The position numbers were made by a program, and so were the translations under genes. The notes under the pieces were generated by a model that was not told the origin of the DNA, searched no databases, and worked only from the letters and a program-made list of their open reading frames with translations. From contig JAOTYD010000021.1 of NCBI GenBank assembly GCA_029862005.1, forward strand, positions 1 to 52,739: a stretch of DNA of 52,739 bases, written 5' to 3'. Shown in pieces: positions 33,918-43,756 of the stretch (within the stretch, counting starts at the first letter, position 1; each line of letters opens with the position of its first letter). Origin of the DNA: Gammaproteobacteria bacterium. Lineage in GTDB: Bacteria > Pseudomonadota > Gammaproteobacteria > GCA-001735895.

Positions 33918-34241
33918 CTAAACAATCAAGATAACCAGAATGATTATCAGTAACAGGTTGGTTGTGCTCACCCCTGCCCCGGCGGGGAGTTCCGAGATTT
34001 GTCCCCGCAGGTCGGAAATTTGCTGGTCGGTCATCAGGTTAACCCGCTCAATTGCATCGGCAGGATCAACACCTAACTTGATGAGTTGCTGTTCAACATG
34101 ATCGCGTTTGGCAACGTATTCGACTAGCCGTGCACGTTCCGGTTCAGCATTAAACTGAGGTGTTGCCACCATCGCTGCATACGCGCCTGGTGCGGATAGC
34201 CACAACACCGCTACCAGTATTATTTTTCCTGTGTATTTCAT
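33918..34241 (-). CDS. PA2779-family small membrane protein
   Basis: A 107-residue protein with a signal peptide (1-22), a helical middle containing LGVDPADAIERVNLMTDQQ, and a C-terminal membrane helix (TNLLLIIILVILIV). This matches the PA2779 family, usually found beside a PA2778-type cysteine peptidase; no such partner lies within the window. Minus strand, convergent with the MscS-like gene. Function unknown. Confidence 0.75.
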   Translation of the reverse strand: MKYTGKIILVAVLWLSAPGAYAAMVATPQFNAEPERARLVEYVAKRDHVEQQLIKLGVDPADAIERVNLMTDQQISDLRGQISELPAGAGVSTTNLLLIIILVILIV

Positions 34242-34498
34242 TGTCGTCTGCTCCCGAGATTTCTATTCAGTTTCCGTTTGAAAAACACCCTTTTCAGAAA
34301 CAAGCATAGTTCATCTTGCGAAGCCTGCATCCTGAAAACTAGAGATGCTGGTACGGGACTTATAGATCACCGCGCATCGGCAGACGACCAAAGTTGATTC
34401 TTGATAACAGATTTACTCGTTGAGCATTTCAGATCCAAATCACATTTTGAGACGTAAGCATGTGGTAATTGTAAATTTCTAAAAACTGGCATTTATCT

Positions 34499-35074
34499 AT
34501 GAAAACAACAACCTTCTTAACAGGCATTACACTGGTCCTGATTTATGCAAGCGCGGTTAACTCAGGCAACATAGAAGCACAGGACGAGCAAATGCAGATT
34601 GACCAGTTTAAGGTCGAGGCTTTAAATGGCAATGAGAAACTGCAACTGAAACTGGCCTCGATATATATGCATGGAAAGGGGGGCGTTACCGCAGACATCG
34701 AGCAAGCTATTTATTGGTATACGGTTGCGGCCGGGCAGAACGTCGGATACGCGCAACAAATACTTGCTCATATCTATCTTCAGGGAATCGGGGTGGAACA
34801 AAGCCATGAGAAGGCATTGTATTGGCTAACCAGGGCCGCAAATCTCGGGTTTGTCGAAGCGCAACTTGAATTGAGCTCGCTGTACGAAATCGGTATCGTG
34901 GTACCGCAGGATCTTGTCAGTGCGCATAAATGGTTGGGTATAGCCGAATTGCTCGCAGAGCTGGACGTCGAGACCCGACTGGCCGGACTCGAAGATAAAA
35001 TGTCCTGGGTTCAACTAGCAAGGTCAAAATATCTTTCACGCAAATGTATTTTGCAGGAATACAAGGATTGTTAA
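34499..35074 (+). CDS. Secreted Sel1-repeat protein
   Basis: A 191-residue protein with a signal peptide (1-22) and two to three Sel1 repeats: LKLASIYMHGKGGVTADIEQ, AQQILAHIYLQGIGVEQSHE, and a third beginning AQLELSSLYEIGIVV. Sel1 solenoids bind protein partners. It has one cysteine pair near the end. Isolated gene with a 257-bp upstream gap and 263 bp downstream, so it is transcribed on its own. Confidence 0.8.
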   Translation: MKTTTFLTGITLVLIYASAVNSGNIEAQDEQMQIDQFKVEALNGNEKLQLKLASIYMHGKGGVTADIEQAIYWYTVAAGQNVGYAQQILAHIYLQGIGVEQSHEKALYWLTRAANLGFVEAQLELSSLYEIGIVVPQDLVSAHKWLGIAELLAELDVETRLAGLEDKMSWVQLARSKYLSRKCILQEYKDC

Positions 35075-35309
35075 CTGGTTGTCGACGTATCCCCTGCCCC
35101 ACAGGCTCTGCTACTTAAGTAGAACTTCATGGCTCGAAGAGTCGTTAGCGAGTGCTCGATCTCCCCTCAGCCAATAGTGAATCCAGAACCGGACACCACA
35201 TCCATTATCCTTTCCAGCGGCAGGTAGAGGTATTTTGTCGCTGACTTGGTTACCATGTGACAAGATTTGCAGTGTAAATCGGTTGAATTACGGGAGATTT
35301 GACAGGCCG

Positions 35310-35325
35310 CACCCGAATTCGGGTA
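35310..35325. promoter_or_regulatory. 16-bp inverted repeat before the gene at 35338
   Basis: CACCCGAATTCGGGTA contains the perfect 14-bp palindrome ACCCGAATTCGGGT and the same 7-2-7 layout as the repeats near sox and tusA (right half TACCCGA in reverse). It ends only 12 bp before the ATG, a position suited to repression. Confidence 0.4.
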
Positions 35326-35337
35326 TAACCAAAAATC

Positions 35338-35757
35338 ATGGCATCGATGGAATATTTTCAACTGACCGAAAACAGTGATTTGCCCAATATCGAGCAATTC
35401 GCACCGTTCAAGGTGGTGCTCGCAATCGAGAATCCGACCAGTCGCGATCGGCAACTGGAGATTTCCAACTGGCTGGTTCGGGCGGGTGGCAAATACGTAA
35501 TGATATGCGGCGAGGATTGTGAAAGCTGGGAGCAAATCATCCGACAGGTAAACCTGGACCAGGTCGACCTAGACCACATGCAGCCCGGGGAATTCGTGAT
35601 GATCACGGTCCACAAGCACGAGAGACTGCGCAACGTGTTCTGGCATGCAAAGAAACATGCGCATCACACCCACGTGAAATTTGATCACATCCTGACGATT
35701 CATATCGGTAACCAGAATCGATCTGTGGAATATCAATCCATGTTCGGCAAAGCCTAG
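35338..35757 (+). CDS. Protein of unknown function (139 aa)
   Basis: A 139-residue soluble protein: FKVVLAIENPTSRDRQLEISNWLVRAG, a C-G-E-D-C pair near 60, WEQIIRQVNLD and a His-rich stretch (WHAKKHAHHTHVKFDHI near 105) that could bind metal. No signal peptide. The alternative start is the ATG at 35347. No family recognised with confidence; an alpha/beta single-domain form seems likely. It stands alone, with 294 bp of apparently empty sequence after it (35758-36051). Confidence 0.65.
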   Translation: MASMEYFQLTENSDLPNIEQFAPFKVVLAIENPTSRDRQLEISNWLVRAGGKYVMICGEDCESWEQIIRQVNLDQVDLDHMQPGEFVMITVHKHERLRNVFWHAKKHAHHTHVKFDHILTIHIGNQNRSVEYQSMFGKA

Positions 35758-36051
35758 GACCGGTCAGACAGTCACCCGGAGATCAGGCCTAAGTTTTACC
35801 GATACCAGGAATCGAAATGGGTACATTTCAGCCGTGTCGATCCTTTAATTTTCCGTATTGTATACCGGTGATTTCATCGTAAAGCCGCGGGATTAATTCG
35901 CCGGGCGGTGCTGTAGTTGGAGGTTGATCTCAATCAAGAATTCGGTTTTTAAAGGGTTTAGCCTTATTATATTGGATTGATTGCTTCGGGGGCACATCCA
36001 GATTATGGATAGCACTGCAATTGAAAAGCTCACTAGGGTGAGTAAATAACC

Positions 36052-38577
36052 ATGCCGGCTTCAGAGATCGTCTTTATATTGGTGGTTCTGCTGGGTATAG
36101 CCATGGTGGTTACCGGTACCTGCCGTAACCTGCCGGTTCCGTTCACGGTAATCCTCGTCCTGATTGGCATGCTGTTAGGCGACCTGTCCCACCGGCTGCA
36201 TTTCATGGAACCCCTGCAGGGATTTACTCTTAGCCCTGAAATCATGTTATTCGTATTTCTTCCAGCACTGATATTCGAATCCGGGTTTGCGCTGGACGCA
36301 CGCCAGATGATTAAGGATTTGCCGCCGATATTGATTCTCGCGATACCCGCGATGCTCATGTCCACGTTTGTGGTTGGACTCGGAGTCTGGTGGGCACTCG
36401 ATGTCAAGCTGATCGTGGCCCTGGTGTTCGGCGCATTAATCTCCGCTACCGACCCGGTCGCGGTGGTTGCGCTTTTTAAGGAACTGGGCGCCCCGAACCG
36501 CCTGAATGTCCTGGTCGAGGGCGAATCCCTGCTTAACGACGCTACCGCCATCGTGGCTTTTACGATTTTGCTCGGCATAGCCGTAGAGGGCGGCGGTATC
36601 GGCTGGTCCGATGCCGACAACGTGTTCCTGGAATTCCTCAGGGTGTTTATCGGGGGCGCCTTGTTCGGCGCCTTGCTGGGATTCGTGGTCTGTGAATTGT
36701 TATATCGAATGCATAGCGGAATCAGCGTTATTCTGACGTCTTCGATCATCATCGCCTACGCGAGCTTCGTCATTGCCGAGCACAGTTTCCACGTATCTGG
36801 TGTCATGGCCGTAGTTGGATCCGCAATTGCCCTGAGGCGATTCGGGGTCACGCGGTTTCGCCAGGATACAACCCATTCCATCCACGAGGTCTGGGAAGTC
36901 ATCGCCCTGTCCTGTAATTCGCTGCTGTTTTTACTGGTGGGATTATCGATCAGCATCGGCACGCTTTTTAACCAGCTCGGGCCAATAGCGATCGCGATCG
37001 CCCTGGTGCTAAGTGCACGAGCACTCTCTATCTACAGCCTGGTTCCGCTCGCTGTCAAAAGGTTTAAGCTACCGCACATCAGCATGGGCGAACGCCACAT
37101 CATGTGGTGGGGCGGCCTTAAGGGTGGCCTCGCGATCGCGGTTGTACTCTCGATCCCGAGTGACCTGCCCGAGCGTCAGTTTCTGTTCGAAGTCACGCTC
37201 GGAGTCGTCCTGTTTACCCTGTTGATCAGCGCGCCCACGATACGCCCGCTGATGCATTTTCTTGGATTAAGCGAGTTTTCCAGGGGAGAAGAACTGGAGT
37301 ATCGAAACTCGCTTCAAGGTGCCGAAGAGACTTCCCAGAAATATTTGTCGAACCTGTCCGCGAGCAAAATTATTCCGCGGGGTACGGTGGCTCCTCTGCA
37401 GGAGCAGATTCACCAAACATTTTCCACCGGGATCGACGATGACGAAATAAAAGCGCACGAGAACGATGAGTATTTCGCCGAATTCAGGGCTTATCGAGTA
37501 GAGAGAGAATCTTTGAAATCGCTCTACGAGACCGGCGTTATCAGCCAGTATATATACCTCGATATGAACAACAGGTTGCATGCAGTGCAGGAATCGCTGC
37601 GCCTGGGTGAAGCCGGGATTGGCGAGGTAGACCAGTCGGAGGAACTCACTTTGTTTCAAAGACTCGAGATATTCGTGCTGGGTAAAATTCGTGAAAAGAC
37701 CTGGCTTGCCGGTTGGCTTTCAAAATACCAGGAACAAAGAACGGTGCATCGAGTGCAACGCAACCTGGCGCATATCCTGTCAAGTGACGCCGTGATAGCA
37801 ATGCTTAACCGGCAGGATGATTTGCTTGTAGACGCCAGAAACAATGTAATATCTGCCTACGAGGACCGCAAAAAATACTACCGTAAACAACTCAAGCAAA
37901 TCAGAAAATACTATCCAAAATACTATTTGCAATTTCTCGGACGACTGACGACACGGTCAATGATCAACAGTGGCTGGAACCGGGTAAAGGCAGAGTTCGC
38001 CCATGGTGATCTCTCTGCCAAGGGCTTCAACCTGATACAGGACAGGGTAGTATCTGTGTTGGCGGAGGTCGACAAGTCGCCGCTCATTTTCTCGAAAACG
38101 GTTAGCACCATATCCGAATACCTCGAAGATATTGATCTGTTCCATGACTTAACCGACCGGGATTACCTGTTTCTCGAGGAAAACGCTTCAATTGTCACCT
38201 TCCTGGCTGGCGATACCATCATGGGCCGCTTTGAAGCGGGTATAGATTTCTACGTGCTGGTCGACGGCAAGGCGACCGTCTGGATCAAGGATGCATTCAG
38301 TCGCGAGCAGTTCATGGCTGAGTTCCTGAAGGGAGACTTTATGGGCGAGTCCGGCTTGCTGGCAAAGCAAAAAAACCGCAAACATCACCGCAGTGCCACG
38401 ATCAAGGCAGAGACACCCTGCACATTAATCAGGATCTCGCCCGACACGATGTCGCGGATCCTGTGGAAGTATCCAAAAATTCTGGAGGAGATACGCGAGA
38501 TCAACGAGGCCCGTTTAAGCGTACGGCCGAAGAGCACCGATGAGCTACGTGTCTACAAACCCCATAAAAAGCATTAA
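36052..38577 (+). CDS. CPA1-type Na+/H+ antiporter with C-terminal cyclic-nucleotide-type domain
   Basis: An 841-residue protein. Residues 1-400 form about 12 helices of the NhaP/CPA1 type, with the ion-binding signature ATDPVAVVALF and GESLLNDATAIV near residues 137-175. A long cytoplasmic helical part (400-690) follows. Residues about 700-820 form a cNMP-binding-like beta domain (ENASIVTFLAGDTIMGRF, GKATVWI, GDFMGESGLL). Such antiporters set cytoplasmic pH or sodium; acid made by sulfur oxidation is a plausible reason for it here. The nucleotide pocket is not clear enough to name the ligand. Confidence 0.88.
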   Translation: MPASEIVFILVVLLGIAMVVTGTCRNLPVPFTVILVLIGMLLGDLSHRLHFMEPLQGFTLSPEIMLFVFLPALIFESGFALDARQMIKDLPPILILAIPAMLMSTFVVGLGVWWALDVKLIVALVFGALISATDPVAVVALFKELGAPNRLNVLVEGESLLNDATAIVAFTILLGIAVEGGGIGWSDADNVFLEFLRVFIGGALFGALLGFVVCELLYRMHSGISVILTSSIIIAYASFVIAEHSFHVSGVMAVVGSAIALRRFGVTRFRQDTTHSIHEVWEVIALSCNSLLFLLVGLSISIGTLFNQLGPIAIAIALVLSARALSIYSLVPLAVKRFKLPHISMGERHIMWWGGLKGGLAIAVVLSIPSDLPERQFLFEVTLGVVLFTLLISAPTIRPLMHFLGLSEFSRGEELEYRNSLQGAEETSQKYLSNLSASKIIPRGTVAPLQEQIHQTFSTGIDDDEIKAHENDEYFAEFRAYRVERESLKSLYETGVISQYIYLDMNNRLHAVQESLRLGEAGIGEVDQSEELTLFQRLEIFVLGKIREKTWLAGWLSKYQEQRTVHRVQRNLAHILSSDAVIAMLNRQDDLLVDARNNVISAYEDRKKYYRKQLKQIRKYYPKYYLQFLGRLTTRSMINSGWNRVKAEFAHGDLSAKGFNLIQDRVVSVLAEVDKSPLIFSKTVSTISEYLEDIDLFHDLTDRDYLFLEENASIVTFLAGDTIMGRFEAGIDFYVLVDGKATVWIKDAFSREQFMAEFLKGDFMGESGLLAKQKNRKHHRSATIKAETPCTLIRISPDTMSRILWKYPKILEEIREINEARLSVRPKSTDELRVYKPHKKH

Positions 38578-38627
38578 CCAGGAAAAAGCTCTGGTGACTG
38601 GCGCAAAAACGGATCGCGGTCTTATTA

Positions 38628-40391
38628 TCAGGCGATTCCCGGGTTTCCGGCCACGTTTTTAATTTTCGGGGAATTCAACTTTTTGATGCGCGCTGTGTCC
38701 TCGCGACGCAAGTAGTCTGCAACCACGTCCCAGATCGGCGCACCAGGCGACTGCGAACCCACCGTTGCCCAACCGGCGACCTTGTAATTTTTTCCGGCTT
38801 CGATGGTCGTACCATTATCGAGCTGCATATCCGCGATTCTTGCACCCGCATCGGCTCCCGGATCGATGCTGTAATCGAGACCACCCAGGCGCACCATGTC
38901 ACCGCCTTGTTGGTAGTAAGGATCCTTGTTGAACAGGTTATCGGCAACGTCCTCGAGGATCAGCTTTATGTTCTCCCCTGTCATTTCACGAACATAAGTC
39001 TCGGGATAGGTGATGCAGGTTTGATCCATAACATGCTCCATTGTAATCGCCTGCCCCGGCAACACCGTGGTGCCCCAGCGAAATCCGGGTGAAAGCGAGA
39101 TCTGCGCATCACCCTCCACGCGCAGCGCGTCGCAGATGACCTGGTCGAAGGTACCGTTAAAATTACCGCGTCGGAACAGCACATCCTCGGCGACTGCCAG
39201 TTCTTCCTGTAACTGGGCCAGGTAGGGCTTGCGCATCTTTTCAATGTAAGCCGACATTTCGGAATCTGCCTCGAGCAGGTTCGAGAATACGGGTAGCAGG
39301 CGATATCGATAATCACGCAACTTCTTGTCCTTGTAATCCATATCCATGACACCCAGAAACTTGCCGTTGGAGCCCGCGTTGGTGACCAGGGTTTTTCCGC
39401 CCGGATTCGAGACCGGAATCGCACCCGGGACACCGTCGTGGGTATGACCACCGAATATGGCATCGATACCGCTGACCCGCGAAGCCATCTTGAGGTCGAC
39501 GTCCATGCCGTTGTGCGAAAGCACAATCAATCCGTCGGGGCTTTCCTCGTCGCGCGCCTGCTCGACGATTTCCTGCATATCGCCCTCGTTGATGCCAAAT
39601 GTCCAATCCGGAATAAATCGTTGCGGATTCGCGATCGGCGTGTACGGAAAAGACTGTCCGACCACGGCAATGCGTAAATCCCCCATCTCGCGAATCGTGT
39701 AGGGCTTGAATACATGCCCGGTGTCTTCGTTGAAGTCACCCAGGTCAGCAAGTTCGTAATCAAACAGGGCATCTTCTTTTACCTTGCAATTCTGGCTCAC
39801 GAATTCTCCGTTAAAAATCTCGGCATTGTCGAGAACTTCGGCGGCCAGGTAAGTAAACTCCCAGTGTCCCGTCATGACATCGACGCCGAGCAAATTACAG
39901 GCCTCGACCATGTCCCGGCCGCGGGTCCAGTAAGCGGTACCCGAGCCCTGCCAGGTATCACCGCCATCGAGCAGTAACGAGCGCCCCTGTGCATATTCCG
40001 CACGCAACTTTTTGACCAGGGTTGCGAGGTGGGCAAAACCACCCACTTTGCCAAAGGTGCGCGCGGCTTCTGCAAAGTTCAGGTAGGTATAGGCGTGTTC
40101 CTCGATACCACCATGTGAAATGCCAAACTGTTTCAACAGGTTATTGCCGACCAGGTGTGGCGCCTTACCCAATGCATCACCGATACCCAGGTTGACACTG
40201 GGTTCACGAAAATAAATCGGATTGAGCTGCGCATGGCAGTCGGTAATGTGCAAAATACGGGCGTTACCGAAAGCCGGCATGTCATAAAGCCTGGAACCTT
40301 CGCTGGTGGCTGATAATCCTGCAGTGGGAAACATGCCTGCCGCGCCCGCAAGGCCCAACAGTCTGATAAATTCTCTTCGGTTCAAGTTCAT
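38628..40391 (-). CDS. soxB: SoxB, thiol sulfate esterase of the Sox system
   Basis: SoxB hydrolyses the sulfate group from SoxY-bound thiosulfonate in the periplasm. The 587-residue product has a Tat signal (LNRREFIRLLGLAGAAG) and a 5'-nucleotidase-like fold with a di-manganese centre: D51-C-H53 (HITDCHAQ), LLDGGDTWQGS, GHWEF and GGHTHDG. It lies 36 kb from soxXYZA, directly behind cbbZ (9-bp gap, with GGGGG before the ATG), so it is probably the last gene of the cbb operon. Convergent with the antiporter gene. Confidence 0.95.
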   Translation of the reverse strand: MNLNRREFIRLLGLAGAAGMFPTAGLSATSEGSRLYDMPAFGNARILHITDCHAQLNPIYFREPSVNLGIGDALGKAPHLVGNNLLKQFGISHGGIEEHAYTYLNFAEAARTFGKVGGFAHLATLVKKLRAEYAQGRSLLLDGGDTWQGSGTAYWTRGRDMVEACNLLGVDVMTGHWEFTYLAAEVLDNAEIFNGEFVSQNCKVKEDALFDYELADLGDFNEDTGHVFKPYTIREMGDLRIAVVGQSFPYTPIANPQRFIPDWTFGINEGDMQEIVEQARDEESPDGLIVLSHNGMDVDLKMASRVSGIDAIFGGHTHDGVPGAIPVSNPGGKTLVTNAGSNGKFLGVMDMDYKDKKLRDYRYRLLPVFSNLLEADSEMSAYIEKMRKPYLAQLQEELAVAEDVLFRRGNFNGTFDQVICDALRVEGDAQISLSPGFRWGTTVLPGQAITMEHVMDQTCITYPETYVREMTGENIKLILEDVADNLFNKDPYYQQGGDMVRLGGLDYSIDPGADAGARIADMQLDNGTTIEAGKNYKVAGWATVGSQSPGAPIWDVVADYLRREDTARIKKLNSPKIKNVAGNPGIA

Positions 40392-40400
40392 AAGGCCCCC

Positions 40401-41126
40401 TTAGGCAAACATTTCAGATAGCTCGACCAGGTTTCCAACCACCAGGTCCGGGTTGGATTCCGCGATGTCATGGCCGTGATTATATCCATAAGGAACGCAA
40501 ACGATGCCAAAGCCCGCTGACCTTGCCGCCAATACATCGTTGCTCGAGTCGCCCACCATCAGGCAGGCACCATAGTCGAGATCAAAATAATCCGCCGCGT
40601 AATGCAGCGGCATGGGATCAGGTTTTTTCCTGGGCGTGGTGTCGCCGGCAACAACCAGCTCAAAATATACGTTCAAACCCAATGCCTCGATTAAGTTCGA
40701 GGTGAAAGGTTCAGGCTTGTTGGTTACACAGGCCAGGTGCAAATCAAGCTTGCTCAGGCGCTCCAACGACTCGAAAACACCGGGATAAACTTCACTGTGA
40801 TCGCTGGCATGTTTCGCGTAGAGCTTGTTGAAAATTTCCAGCCCGGCCTTGAACAGCGCCTCGTCCGGTTCCGCCTGCATGTCGTTGGTCAGAACGCGCT
40901 TGACGAAGCGTTCGACGCCATTACCCACCCAGTTGCGCGCCGTCTCGGGATCCTGCTTCGGCAAGTCAAGACTGAGCAGCATTTCGTTGGCGCACCAGGC
41001 GAGGTCACCCACGCTGTCAACCAGGGTACCATCAAGGTCGAACAGAACGAGCCTGACCTGGTCGAAGGCAATTTTCGCGTTCGTTCCGGTGGTATCAGTC
41101 TGGCCGCTGGCTGCAGGCATATCCAT
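40401..41126 (-). CDS. cbbZ: Phosphoglycolate phosphatase
   Basis: A 241-residue HAD hydrolase: motif I DLDGTLVDS (Asp nucleophile), CVTNKPEPFT motif II, TPRKKPDPMP motif III lysine region, and MVGDSSNDVLAA motif IV. It removes phosphate from 2-phosphoglycolate made by the oxygenase side reaction of RuBisCO. Position inside the cbb region, before soxB, supports the CbbZ (Gph) role. The extra N-terminal 20 residues before the HAD core may mean the real start is further in. Confidence 0.88.
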   Translation of the reverse strand: MDMPAASGQTDTTGTNAKIAFDQVRLVLFDLDGTLVDSVGDLAWCANEMLLSLDLPKQDPETARNWVGNGVERFVKRVLTNDMQAEPDEALFKAGLEIFNKLYAKHASDHSEVYPGVFESLERLSKLDLHLACVTNKPEPFTSNLIEALGLNVYFELVVAGDTTPRKKPDPMPLHYAADYFDLDYGACLMVGDSSNDVLAARSAGFGIVCVPYGYNHGHDIAESNPDLVVGNLVELSEMFA

Positions 41127-41235
41127 CGTTAATTTGTTGTTTTTGCGAGCAAAAAAGTCTGTTGACCGACCAAACTATCAAAATCAGGCGAGCAATGTAA
41201 TAACCCGATAGCGATAGGAGCTATTACTATTTCAA

Positions 41236-43611
41236 CTAGGTCGTCAACGCCGAAAAAACGCGTGGCAGGCGCTCCGGCAAGCGTTCGATATTATCGACGA
41301 TCGAGTAATTGTTGGGGCCGAATATACGCGCCACGTAGTCGTCGGCGTTGGGATCCAGGGTCAGGCAATAGGTATGGATTCCGCTTGCGGCAAGCTCCTC
41401 GACGGCGTGCTTGGTATCCTGGCGCAGGTATTGCGGATCGCGTTCGTCGATGTCGGCGGGTTCACCGTCGGTAACCAGTAACACCAGGCGTTTGCGGCTG
41501 CTTTGCTGCCCTAGATGATAACCTGCGTGTCGCAGGGCCGCGCCCATGCGTGTCGACAGACCACCGCTCATGCCGGCCAGCCTGGCCTTGCTGTCATCGC
41601 TGTAGGGTTCATCGAAATCCTTGAAACGGTAATACTGCACATCGTGACGTCCATCGGAGGCAAAACCATGCACCGCGTAGTTATCGCCGATCGAGTCAAC
41701 CGCCCAGGACAATAACCCGGTGGCCTCGCGCGTCAGGTCGAGGATACTGGGCTGCTCCAGGTAGCCCTCGTCCTGCTCGGTCAGGTCGCCGATACGGTCA
41801 TTGGTCGAGGCCGACAGATCCATCAATACGATCATCGACAGGTCGCGCAGATGCCGCGTGATGCGGATATTAACCCTGGGATCCGGCATTATACCGCGCC
41901 GGATGTCAATCATCGCGCGCACCGCGGCGTCGATATCGAGTTCGTCGCCATCCTCGAAGCCACGCTTGCGCACGATGCCCTGTGGCTGCAGCGCGTCGAT
42001 CAGGTGTTTGATGCGGCTGGCGATCGGTTTATGTTTCTCCAGGATCCGGTCCATGATTTCGGGGTCATCCTTTTTCTGGCGGCGCTCGATGACGGTGGTC
42101 CATTCGGGGCGCGCCAGCTGCACCTGGTAATCCCACTCATCGTAATGGAACGGCTCCGACATCGGTTCCACCCCTTCCGACTCGTTGTAGCTGATGCCAT
42201 GGTCCTCGTAGGGAAACAGCTCGGTCGGCAGCACCCAAACTTCCTGCGGGTTGCCGTCCTCGAGCTCGGAGTCGATCTCGTTAACCATCTCCATGACGCT
42301 GACATATTTGCGCTGCGTCGACTGCCGCCACGGCAGACGCTCGAACTCCCCGAAATCTGAACTGCTTTCATCGAACGCCCAGAAATATCGATTATCGTCA
42401 CGGTACGGCACCGGCGAATACTGTAACAGGCGCAGCACCGGCAGCTTTTCAGTCTCGCGGACGCGGTCGAAACACTCGAGACCAAACTCGCGCAGCAGCG
42501 GCCGATCCACTGCGTTAGCCTCCAGCAGCTTGCGGTAACGGCCGACAATATCGTTTATCCAGCTTTCAGCATCGTTGTAATCCGGGTCCAGCAGCGCGCG
42601 ATTCAGGCGCAGCATGATACCGACGACCGGATGCAGATCGGGCGGAGCAATGTCCAGGGCATGCTCGAAAAATCCTAGCCACAGTCGCCGCAGGCCCGGA
42701 AACTCCTGGTAAGCGAGATACTCGACCCGCGCATCCTCGAAGACTTCGATCATCGACCGCTGCGCCGGGCTCATATCGTCACCGTTAATCGTTTTACTGG
42801 TGTAGACGATGTGCGCGGCCGCGTGTGCCGCCGCGGCACGGTAAACGTCGATACCATCGATACCGTCGTATCGATCGAATGCATCGGGTAGATGCACCAG
42901 GTAGTTTTCGATATAAGGCCGGCTGCCCTGTCGGGTTTCGAAGTCGTCCGCGGTCGGGCGCATGAAAAACGCCCGTGCCCACAGCGCACGCAGGTAAAAA
43001 TTCAGCTTGCGATGGTTATCGACGAACAGCGTACCCCGGCGTTCGCGTTGCAGCACCGACTTCGAGGTTTCGGTAGCGACAGCAAAATAAGCGGCCTGCC
43101 CTTCGAAATCACGCTGATAGGCCTGCGCTCCCCAGGTTGCCCAGCGGCGCAGACCACCCAGCGTCAATTTGGACAGCAGTTCGCCCAGGGCTTCCATCAT
43201 CGGGCGCAGTCCGCGCGGTGCCTTGCCAGCGAGCTGATGCAGCAATTTGAAATAGCCGCGCAGCAGGTCGGCATCGCCGAGCCGGGTTGCCGCTAGCGGT
43301 AAATTGGCGAGAATCAGCGTGATCACTGCACCCGAGGTCAGCGACGACAATTTCATGATGGCCTCGATCGTGTCGGGCACGATATCCTCGCCGACCTCCT
43401 TCGCCACCACCGGCATTTCCTGCACGTAGGTCAACACCAGGTCCTGGCCCTTGCCCAGCGTACACATTGCCTTAATGCCGACCAGGTAATTCTCCACGCC
43501 CTGCGGTGACATGATGCGCTGCGCCTCGAGCCAGGATGCCTCGACCGCTTCGAGGTTACCGAGATCCCCGGGATCGATGCACTGCAGATATTCGGCGAGT
43601 TCGGGATGCAT
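41236..43611 (-). CDS. cbbO: CbbO, von Willebrand A subunit of the RuBisCO activase
   Basis: CbbO works with the AAA+ protein CbbQ to remove inhibitory sugar phosphates from RuBisCO. The 791-residue protein has a long helical N-terminal part and a C-terminal vWA domain with MIDAS motif D-L-S-A-S (VLMDLSASTNDRIGD), and TDGEPADI later. Length and order (after cbbQ) match form IAq RuBisCO operons. A palindromic element separates it from cbbQ. Confidence 0.92.
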   Translation of the reverse strand: MHPELAEYLQCIDPGDLGNLEAVEASWLEAQRIMSPQGVENYLVGIKAMCTLGKGQDLVLTYVQEMPVVAKEVGEDIVPDTIEAIMKLSSLTSGAVITLILANLPLAATRLGDADLLRGYFKLLHQLAGKAPRGLRPMMEALGELLSKLTLGGLRRWATWGAQAYQRDFEGQAAYFAVATETSKSVLQRERRGTLFVDNHRKLNFYLRALWARAFFMRPTADDFETRQGSRPYIENYLVHLPDAFDRYDGIDGIDVYRAAAAHAAAHIVYTSKTINGDDMSPAQRSMIEVFEDARVEYLAYQEFPGLRRLWLGFFEHALDIAPPDLHPVVGIMLRLNRALLDPDYNDAESWINDIVGRYRKLLEANAVDRPLLREFGLECFDRVRETEKLPVLRLLQYSPVPYRDDNRYFWAFDESSSDFGEFERLPWRQSTQRKYVSVMEMVNEIDSELEDGNPQEVWVLPTELFPYEDHGISYNESEGVEPMSEPFHYDEWDYQVQLARPEWTTVIERRQKKDDPEIMDRILEKHKPIASRIKHLIDALQPQGIVRKRGFEDGDELDIDAAVRAMIDIRRGIMPDPRVNIRITRHLRDLSMIVLMDLSASTNDRIGDLTEQDEGYLEQPSILDLTREATGLLSWAVDSIGDNYAVHGFASDGRHDVQYYRFKDFDEPYSDDSKARLAGMSGGLSTRMGAALRHAGYHLGQQSSRKRLVLLVTDGEPADIDERDPQYLRQDTKHAVEELAASGIHTYCLTLDPNADDYVARIFGPNNYSIVDNIERLPERLPRVFSALTT

Positions 43612-43628
43612 TTTAGTTTAACGCTTGC

Positions 43629-43716
43629 TGTCATCCTGTGGCTTGACCGCGGGATCCAGTGAAACGGGGAACCACCGGGTCTCTCTGGATACCGCGGTCG
43701 GGGCTGCGGTGTGACA
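43629..43716. repeat. Palindromic intergenic element between cbbQ and cbbO
   Basis: GACCGCGGGATCCAG (43645-43659) pairs with CTGGATACCGCGGTC (43685-43699) with one mismatch, and outer arms TGTCA.../...TGACA extend the fold. This looks like a dispersed REP-type element. Only one copy is in the window. As RNA in the cbb transcript it would form a strong hairpin before cbbO. Confidence 0.6.
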
Positions 43717-43756
43717 TGGGATTGATACCCTGGTAGTCATTCTGGTTGAGTACTGC

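Noticed and set aside
35090-35300. Possible tRNA or small RNA in the gap after the Sel1 gene
   Set aside because: No cloverleaf, CCA end or T-loop sequence was seen.
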